Below are positions 7,798 to 11,483 of a stretch of DNA of 11,483 nucleotides, piece by piece (the stretch's first letter is position 1; each line of letters starts with the position of its first letter). Origin of the DNA: an uncultured Paracoccaceae bacterium. Its GTDB lineage: Bacteria > Pseudomonadota > Alphaproteobacteria > Rhodobacterales > Rhodobacteraceae. Both the position numbers and the translations under genes were made by a program. The notes under the pieces were generated by a model that was given only the letters and a program-made list of their open reading frames with translations, did not search any database and had not been told where the DNA came from. Where the stretch lies: assembly GCA_937132145.1 (NCBI GenBank), contig CAKZNY010000009.1, positions 1 through 11,483 on the forward strand. Direction: 5' to 3'.

Positions 7798-8226
7798 CTA
7801 AATCCCGTTCGCCGCCTGAATTTCGCGGATATATGTAATGATCAGCTGGATTTTATCGTCAGTGATCCCTTCGACCGGCGGCATGTTTCCGAAGCGCCAA
7901 TGATGCGCACGAACGCCGCTTTTTGCAGCTATTACAAATGCATAATCGGCGTGGCGTCTTGGCCCGTAGAACTTGTGAATCAAGGGCGGCCCTTGTTCTG
8001 TACCCACCGCGTTCGTGCCGTGGCAGACGGCGCAACTTCCGTTGAATGCAATTTCGCCCGCAAGCGCTGACTGGGTGAAATCCGGAATAATTATGGATTT
8101 CTGTTCGGATATTATCGATGCGTTATCTTCTTCGGCGGTACGGTCCGAAGATGCGTTCAACCACCAGACTGCGGCTAGTACGACGATCAAAACCGCGCCG
8201 CCTCCGATTTTGCGAGATTTGTTCAT
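7798..8226 (-). CDS. Membrane-anchored c-type cytochrome
   Basis: This 142-residue protein has an N-terminal anchor (KSRK, then hydrophobic residues about 7-23) and a periplasmic cytochrome c domain. The haem site is CAVCH (Cys65, Cys68, His69), and Met115 in GNMPP is the likely distal ligand. A VRAHHWRFG segment (105-113) places two histidines close before that Met. It is the first gene of the cytochrome-oxidase-cytochrome cluster, with 40 bases before the oxidase start. I prefer the ATG at 8226, which puts lysines just before the anchor; an in-frame TTG at 8256 would add ten residues and neither start has a strong ribosome site. It shares only the haem fold with the other cytochrome, so the pair is not a simple duplication. 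Its partner is inferred from position only. Confidence 0.86.
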   Translation of the reverse strand: MNKSRKIGGGAVLIVVLAAVWWLNASSDRTAEEDNASIISEQKSIIIPDFTQSALAGEIAFNGSCAVCHGTNAVGTEQGPPLIHKFYGPRRHADYAFVIAAKSGVRAHHWRFGNMPPVEGITDDKIQLIITYIREIQAANGI

Positions 8227-8265
8227 ATTCAGTGACTTACCTGTAGTGAACGCCAACGTATTTAT

Positions 8266-8295
8266 ATCTTACCGCCCCCATCAACTGAAAGGCAA
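8266..8295 (-). promoter_or_regulatory. Possible promoter for the cytochrome-oxidase cluster
   Basis: On the - strand, TTGCCT (8295-8290) and TAAGAT (8271-8266) are separated by 18 bases, 40 bases upstream of the cytochrome ATG. The match to the general bacterial promoter consensus is only fair, and no MerR-type inverted repeat is seen between the boxes. The cluster could instead be read through from merR. Confidence 0.3.
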
Positions 8296-8321
8296 CCGCC
8301 CTGAGTATTAGCGGTGCTGGG

Positions 8322-8339
8322 TGGGCAGTTAATTGCCCA
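8322..8339 (-). repeat. Inverted repeat between merR and the cytochrome gene
   Basis: TGGGCA (8322-8327) and TGCCCA (8334-8339) form a 6-base-pair stem around a 6-base loop, just past the merR stop codon. There is no T run in the merR direction, so a full intrinsic terminator is doubtful. It could be a weak terminator, an mRNA end stabiliser or a protein site. Confidence 0.4.
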
Positions 8340-8342
8340 AGG

Positions 8343-8762
8343 TTAAGCCATTTCGAACAAAGTATCCACTATCGGGCAGTTCGGGACGTCGCCACGATTA
8401 CACTGTGCAATCATCGTGGACAGGGCTTTTTCCAACTTCTTTAGGCTCGCAACTTTTTCTTTAACCGAAGCGAGATGCACCACCGTTAAATCATGCACTT
8501 CGCTACAGGAAAAATCGTTTTGGTCCACCATTTCAAGCAGCGCACGAATCTCCGCGATACTGAACCCGAGTTCCCGTGAGCGGCGAATGAAAAACAGGCG
8601 TTTAAGCTGTTCGACGTTGTATTGCCGGTTGCCCCCCTCTGTGCGGTCGGGCTTTGGCATTATCGCGATACGTTCGTAATACCGGATTGTCTCGATGTTA
8701 ACGCCGGTTTTTCGGGACATTTCCCCGATCATGTATCCTCGCGTATTTGTGATGTTTTTCAT
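8343..8762 (-). CDS. merR: MerR-family mercury-responsive regulator
   Basis: This 139-residue dimeric regulator should bind the divergent mer promoter and activate it by DNA distortion when Hg(II) is bound. The N-terminal winged helix-turn-helix (about 11-78) includes IGEMSRKTGVNIETIRYYER, very close to mercury MerR. A dimerising helix follows (about 92-118). Three cysteines sit as in mercury MerR: Cys86, Cys121 and Cys129, corresponding to Cys82, Cys117 and Cys126 of Tn501. However, the loop between the last two has seven residues, as in copper-sensing CueR, where Tn501 MerR has eight. The divergent mer genes make Hg(II) the best guess. The start at 8762 has AGAGG six bases upstream; Met11 (8732) is an alternative with a closer GAGG. 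The gene is followed in the same direction by the cytochrome-oxidase cluster. Confidence 0.88.
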   Translation of the reverse strand: MKNITNTRGYMIGEMSRKTGVNIETIRYYERIAIMPKPDRTEGGNRQYNVEQLKRLFFIRRSRELGFSIAEIRALLEMVDQNDFSCSEVHDLTVVHLASVKEKVASLKKLEKALSTMIAQCNRGDVPNCPIVDTLFEMA

Positions 8763-8772
8763 GAAAAGCCTC

Positions 8773-8803
8773 TTGCATCTGTAGTAGCTACAGATCGTAT
8801 ATA
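8773..8803 (+). promoter_or_regulatory. mer operator-promoter (MerR-type, 19-base spacer)
   Basis: TTGCAT (8773-8778) and TATATA (8798-8803) flank a spacer of exactly 19 bases, the overlong spacing typical of MerR-controlled promoters. A perfect inverted repeat, ATCTGTAG-TAG-CTACAGAT (8777-8795), lies between and slightly into the -35 box, where a MerR dimer binds. The merT start is 30 bases past the -10 box, and the divergent merR start is 11 bases from the -35 box, so the same site can repress merR. Confidence 0.9.
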
Positions 8804-8833
8804 CCCTCTAGACGATCAATTCACGAGGAAAAA

Positions 8834-9238
8834 ATGACTGAAACAATCGAACAACCCGACGATTCCGCAAGTGCTGCGAACAAGAAGACCCGTCTAATCG
8901 CAACTGGCGGAATACTTGGCGCACTAGGCGCTTCGGCTTGTTGTGTGCTTCCGTTAGTCCTGTTCAGCCTAGGGATATCGGGTGCATGGATAGGTAATTT
9001 GACCGCGCTCGCGCCCTATAAACCAATATTTGTCGTCATAACCTTCGGCTTTCTTGGCTATGGGTACTGGCTGGTATATCGCAAACCTGAAGCCTGCGAT
9101 GACGGGGCTGCATGTGCGCAACCGTTGCCGAACCGATTTGTGAAAACCGCCCTGTGGGGCTCGACCATCTTGGTGTTGATCGCCACGTTCTGGACATGGA
9201 TTGCCCCGGTCGTCGCCCCCGTACTTCTAGGTCTTTGA
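8834..9238 (+). CDS. merT: Mercuric transport protein MerT
   Basis: This 134-residue inner-membrane protein takes Hg(II) from MerP and passes it to the cytoplasm. Three membrane segments are visible (about 22-50, 63-82 and 105-132). The vicinal pair Cys36-Cys37 lies in the first segment (SACCVLPLVL), and a second pair, Cys88 and Cys94, lies in the loop after the second segment. The six-residue spacing matches Cys76 and Cys82 of the Tn501 protein. The N-terminus is about 12 residues longer than Tn501 MerT, with a polar acidic start. GAGGA stands five bases before the ATG. It is the first gene of the operon, directly downstream of the MerR-type promoter. Confidence 0.94.
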   Translation: MTETIEQPDDSASAANKKTRLIATGGILGALGASACCVLPLVLFSLGISGAWIGNLTALAPYKPIFVVITFGFLGYGYWLVYRKPEACDDGAACAQPLPNRFVKTALWGSTILVLIATFWTWIAPVVAPVLLGL

Positions 9239-9249
9239 AAGGACAAATA

Positions 9250-9546
9250 ATGAAACTCAAAGTAACTTCGCTGGCATTACTGGGAATGATGTTCGTAACA
9301 CCGGTCCTCGCCGCCATACAAACCGTAAGCCTTTCCGTGCCGGGAATGTTTTGCGCAAGCTGCCCGTTCATCGTTCAGGCCGCGATCGGAGATGTGGTTG
9401 GCGTTCAAAGCGTCGAAACCGATCTGGAATCCCGCACCGCCATCGTGGTTTACGACGATGAAATCACTACGCTTGACGACATTATCTTTGCCACCACCGC
9501 AGTCGGCTACGAGGCTTTCCTGATTGAAGAGAACGGTGGATCATGA
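9250..9546 (+). CDS. merP: Periplasmic mercury-binding protein MerP
   Basis: This 98-residue secreted protein scavenges Hg(II) in the periplasm and hands it to the membrane transporter. A signal peptide (1-21, ending LAA) precedes a single heavy-metal-associated domain with the site GMFCASCP, Cys35 and Cys38. Most MerP proteins have GMTCxxCP, so Phe34 replaces the usual Thr. The C-terminal strand carries VGYEA, typical for the fold. The ATG at 9250 is preferred over an upstream in-frame ATG at 9112, because that one lies within merT and would bury the signal peptide. AGGA is seven bases upstream. The gene lies 11 bases past merT and overlaps merF by four bases (ATGA). Confidence 0.93.
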   Translation: MKLKVTSLALLGMMFVTPVLAAIQTVSLSVPGMFCASCPFIVQAAIGDVVGVQSVETDLESRTAIVVYDDEITTLDDIIFATTAVGYEAFLIEENGGS

Positions 9547-9761
9547 AGGACGACAAACTACTTAAATACGGGATCATAGGTACTGTTGTAGCCGCGCTGT
9601 GCTGTTTCACGCCAGTGCTTGTCGTTTTGGTCGGCGTTGTGGGGCTGTCGGCGGTTGTCGGGTATCTCGATTACGTTCTGTTCCCTGCCTTGGGTATTTT
9701 CATCCTGATTACAGTTTATGCGCTGATGCGCCGCAAACGAACGTCACCGGAGGAAACATAA
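9543..9761 (+). CDS. merF: Mercury transport protein MerF, lacking the C-terminal Cys pair
   Basis: This 72-residue inner-membrane protein is a second Hg(II) importer. Two membrane segments are seen (about 8-36 and 42-62), with the pair Cys20-Cys21 in ALCCFTPVLV, and the stretch GVVGLSAVVGYLDYVLFPAL is nearly identical to known MerF as I recall it. Known MerF is about 81 residues and has a second vicinal pair (Cys71-Cys72) near its C-terminus. Here the chain ends RRKRTSPEET without any further cysteine. The first pair is kept, so some transport is plausible, but the onward hand-off to MerA may differ. The start overlaps the merP stop, and the stop overlaps the merA start (TAATG). Confidence 0.92.
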   Translation: MKDDKLLKYGIIGTVVAALCCFTPVLVVLVGVVGLSAVVGYLDYVLFPALGIFILITVYALMRRKRTSPEET

Positions 9762-11191
9762 TGCTCGATACAAATGATACCAACACCTCGGAAACCGAAT
9801 TTGACGTTGCGGTTATCGGCGCAGGTTCGGCCGGTTTCTCGGCGGCTATCACGGCGGCGGACGAGGGCGCAAAAGTCGCGCTGATCGGGTATGGCACCAT
9901 CGGTGGCACATGCGTGAATGTCGGTTGTGTCCCCTCCAAAGCAATGATACGTGCGGTCGAGATATTGCATACCACAAGGGCGGCAGGCCGGTTTGACGGG
10001 ATAGAGGCCTCGGCCAAAGTAACGGACTGGGGCGCGCTGGTGCGCCAGAAACAGGCCTTGGTGGACGAGCTTCGGGCCGCGAAATACATTGATGTGCTGC
10101 CTAGTTACAACACTATCGCCTATCTTGAGGGGGCTGCACAGTTTCAGAATGATGGCAGTCTTTTGGTGGGTGACACACGCATCAAGGCGAGCAAAATCAT
10201 CATTGCAACCGGATCCCAGCCCCATATTCCAGATATTGCAGGGCTTGCGGATATAGACTGGCTCGACAGCACAACGGCGTTAGAGCTGGAGGTGTTGCCC
10301 GCCTCGCTTACCGTTATGGGTGGCGGATACATCGGCGTGGAGCTGGCCCAGATTTTCGCGCGTGCGGGTGCAAAGGTCACCATAGTGACGCGCCGTGGGT
10401 TATTGCCGGAAGTGGAACCCGAGATCGGGGAGGCTCTGACGCAATATTTCGCGGACGAAGGCATCACCGTTTTGCGCGACCTTGCGTACAAAAGTTTCAA
10501 GCAGACAGACGGTGCCGTGACACTGGTGGCCAGTCAAAATGGCAAAGAAATCGAGATCATTTCGGAGCGTTTGCTGTTGGCAACCGGACGTGTGCCAAAC
10601 ACCGGCAAGCTGGCGTTGCAGAATGCGGGGATCGACACGGATGAGCGCGGTGGCATTGTCGTTGATGCCCAAATGCGCACCAGTAGGGACGGGATTTATG
10701 CGGCGGGTGACGTAACAGGGCGTGACCAGTTTGTTTATATGGCTGCGTATGGTGCGAAGCTGGCGGCCAAGAATGCTTTGAACGGCAACACGCTAAGCTA
10801 TGATAACAGCACCATGCCTGCCGTTGTGTTTTCGGACCCGCAAGTCGCAACCGTCGGGTTGACCGAGGCCGCTGCCAAGGCGCAAGGCATTGACACGGTG
10901 ACGTCTATTCTTCCGCTGACGCATGTGCCGCGCGCGTTGGCTGCAAGGGATACGCGCGGGCTGATAAAGCTTGTTGCTGACAAGACCAGCAAGAAACTGC
11001 TCGGCGCGCATATCCTTGCGCCTGAAGGGGCGGATAGCATCCAGACTGCCGCGATGGCCCTGAAGGCGGGGATGACGTACGATGACCTCGGCGCGATGAT
11101 ATTTCCGTATCTGACCACAGTCGAGGGGTTGAAACTTGCCGCGCAGACGTTCGAGAAAGATGTTTCAAAACTGTCCTGTTGCGCAGGGTAG
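9761..11191 (+). CDS. merA: Mercuric reductase MerA (without NmerA domain)
   Basis: This 476-residue cytoplasmic flavoenzyme reduces Hg(II) to volatile Hg(0) with NADPH. The FAD-binding motif is VIGAGSAG (18-25). The redox-active disulfide is in GGTCVNVGCVPSK (Cys51, Cys56). A second nucleotide-binding motif is MGGGYIGVE (186-194), and the FAD contact is YAAGDVTG (313-320). The C-terminal dimerisation domain ends in LSCCAG (Cys473-Cys474), the metal-binding pair that sets MerA apart from lipoamide dehydrogenase and glutathione reductase. Tyr450 in FPYLTTVEG is also conserved. There is no N-terminal HMA domain, as in many alphaproteobacterial MerA. The start at 9761 overlaps the merF stop and has GGAGG seven bases upstream; a longer in-frame reading from 9599 runs through merF and is not credible. 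Confidence 0.96.
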   Translation: MLDTNDTNTSETEFDVAVIGAGSAGFSAAITAADEGAKVALIGYGTIGGTCVNVGCVPSKAMIRAVEILHTTRAAGRFDGIEASAKVTDWGALVRQKQALVDELRAAKYIDVLPSYNTIAYLEGAAQFQNDGSLLVGDTRIKASKIIIATGSQPHIPDIAGLADIDWLDSTTALELEVLPASLTVMGGGYIGVELAQIFARAGAKVTIVTRRGLLPEVEPEIGEALTQYFADEGITVLRDLAYKSFKQTDGAVTLVASQNGKEIEIISERLLLATGRVPNTGKLALQNAGIDTDERGGIVVDAQMRTSRDGIYAAGDVTGRDQFVYMAAYGAKLAAKNALNGNTLSYDNSTMPAVVFSDPQVATVGLTEAAAKAQGIDTVTSILPLTHVPRALAARDTRGLIKLVADKTSKKLLGAHILAPEGADSIQTAAMALKAGMTYDDLGAMIFPYLTTVEGLKLAAQTFEKDVSKLSCCAG

Positions 11192-11199
11192 GGTGATAA

Positions 11200-11213
11200 G
11201 CGAAGCAATTCGC
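11200..11213 (+). repeat. Small hairpin with GCAA loop between merA and the next gene
   Basis: GCGAA and TTCGC form a perfect five-base-pair stem closed by a GCAA (GNRA-type) loop, in the 39-base gap after merA. It lies five bases before the GGAAG ribosome site of the next gene. No T run follows, so it is not an intrinsic terminator. Chance occurrence is possible. Confidence 0.35.
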
Positions 11214-11230
11214 AACCGGAAGTTTTATTG

Positions 11231-11483
11231 ATGGAATTGACATTTTATACGCTCGTATTACTTCCGGCTGGCTTGGGACTTTTGGGATTCATCGAACCCT
11301 GCACGATAGGGGGCCATCTTCTTTTTCTCGACACCCAAAAGAACCGCACCCGTTTCGAGAGATTAAGCGCAGTGGCGAGCTTCGTTGCCGCCCGCTCGAT
11401 TGTAGCGGGTGCTTTCGGAGCATTTATTGCGGTACTGGGGGGACGGCCGATAAACTTTCAGACGGGTATTTGGCTGGTGTTCG
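11231..11483 (+). CDS. CcdA/DsbD-like membrane protein, partial (cut by window end)
   Basis: Only the first 84 residues are visible and the frame is open to the window edge. The N-terminus is a membrane segment (about 4-23) leading into GFIEPCTIGGHLLFL with Cys24, then a basic cytoplasmic stretch (QKNRTRFERL) and a second segment (about 46-70). This resembles the first helix of the CcdA/DsbD transmembrane family, where a Pro-Cys in the helix carries electrons from cytoplasmic thioredoxin to the periplasm. GGAAG eight bases before the ATG supports the start. It follows merA by 39 bases and is probably in the same operon, so it could help keep mercury-binding thiols reduced; this is inference. 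Another polytopic membrane family cannot be excluded from this fragment. Confidence 0.55.
   Translation, partial: MELTFYTLVLLPAGLGLLGFIEPCTIGGHLLFLDTQKNRTRFERLSAVASFVAARSIVAGAFGAFIAVLGGRPINFQTGIWLVF

Noticed and set aside
9599..9760. Extended N-terminus of MerA, possibly an NmerA-like domain
   Set aside because: The extra residues are merF read in another frame and contain no GMTCxxC motif; GGAGG directly precedes the ATG at 9761.
9761..11191. MerA as a dihydrolipoamide dehydrogenase or glutathione reductase
   Set aside because: The C-terminal Cys-Cys-Ala-Gly end and the operon with merT, merP and merF identify mercuric reductase.
1..11483. CRISPR array, insertion sequence, tRNA or phage/defence genes
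   Set aside because: No spaced direct repeats, transposase motifs, terminal inverted repeats, cloverleaf sequences or defence-type domains were seen.

Overview
The window (11,483 bases) looks like the chromosome, or a large replicon, of an alphaproteobacterium, most likely a marine-type Rhodobacterales. This rests on protein style: moderately GC-rich codon use, a mercuric reductase without an N-terminal metal-binding domain, anchored small c-type cytochromes beside a multicopper oxidase, and a BMP-type transporter paired with a CodA-like deaminase. No rRNA, tRNA, IS element, integrase, CRISPR array or long repeat was seen, so the taxon is an inference.

Region 1 (about 1-5870, + strand) is a nucleobase or nucleoside uptake and salvage operon. 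It encodes a periplasmic BMP-family binding protein, a double-domain ABC ATPase, two inner-membrane permeases and a cytosine-deaminase-family amidohydrolase. The ATPase, permease and deaminase genes overlap by one to seven bases. The binding-protein gene is set apart from the ATPase gene by a strong hairpin (1013-1038) with a TTCG loop and a short T run, a common place for partial termination that leaves the binding protein in excess. The deaminase keeps all metal ligands of E. coli CodA but has Cys in place of the substrate-pocket Asp314, so its substrate may not be cytosine.

Region 2 (5904-8226, - strand) is a three-gene cluster: anchored c-type cytochrome, Tat-exported multicopper oxidase, anchored c-type cytochrome. 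The last two genes abut with no gap. It looks like a periplasmic redox or metal-detoxification module, probably for copper. It lies directly downstream of, and in the same direction as, the merR gene.

Region 3 (8343-11483) is a divergent mercury-resistance locus. merR is on the - strand; merT, merP, merF and merA are on the + strand, tightly packed, followed by the start of a CcdA/DsbD-like membrane protein cut by the window edge. The merR-merT gap holds a textbook MerR-type promoter: TTGCAT, 19-base spacer, TATATA, with a perfect 8-base inverted repeat in the spacer. MerP captures Hg(II) in the periplasm, MerT and MerF carry it inward, and MerA reduces it to Hg(0) with NADPH. merB, merD and merE are not seen in the window.

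I did not find a clearly undescribed system. The points most worth following are the cytochrome-oxidase-cytochrome cluster next to mer, the Cys substitution in the deaminase, the MerF that has lost its second cysteine pair, the mixed cysteine layout of MerR, and the CcdA-like gene appended to the mer operon.
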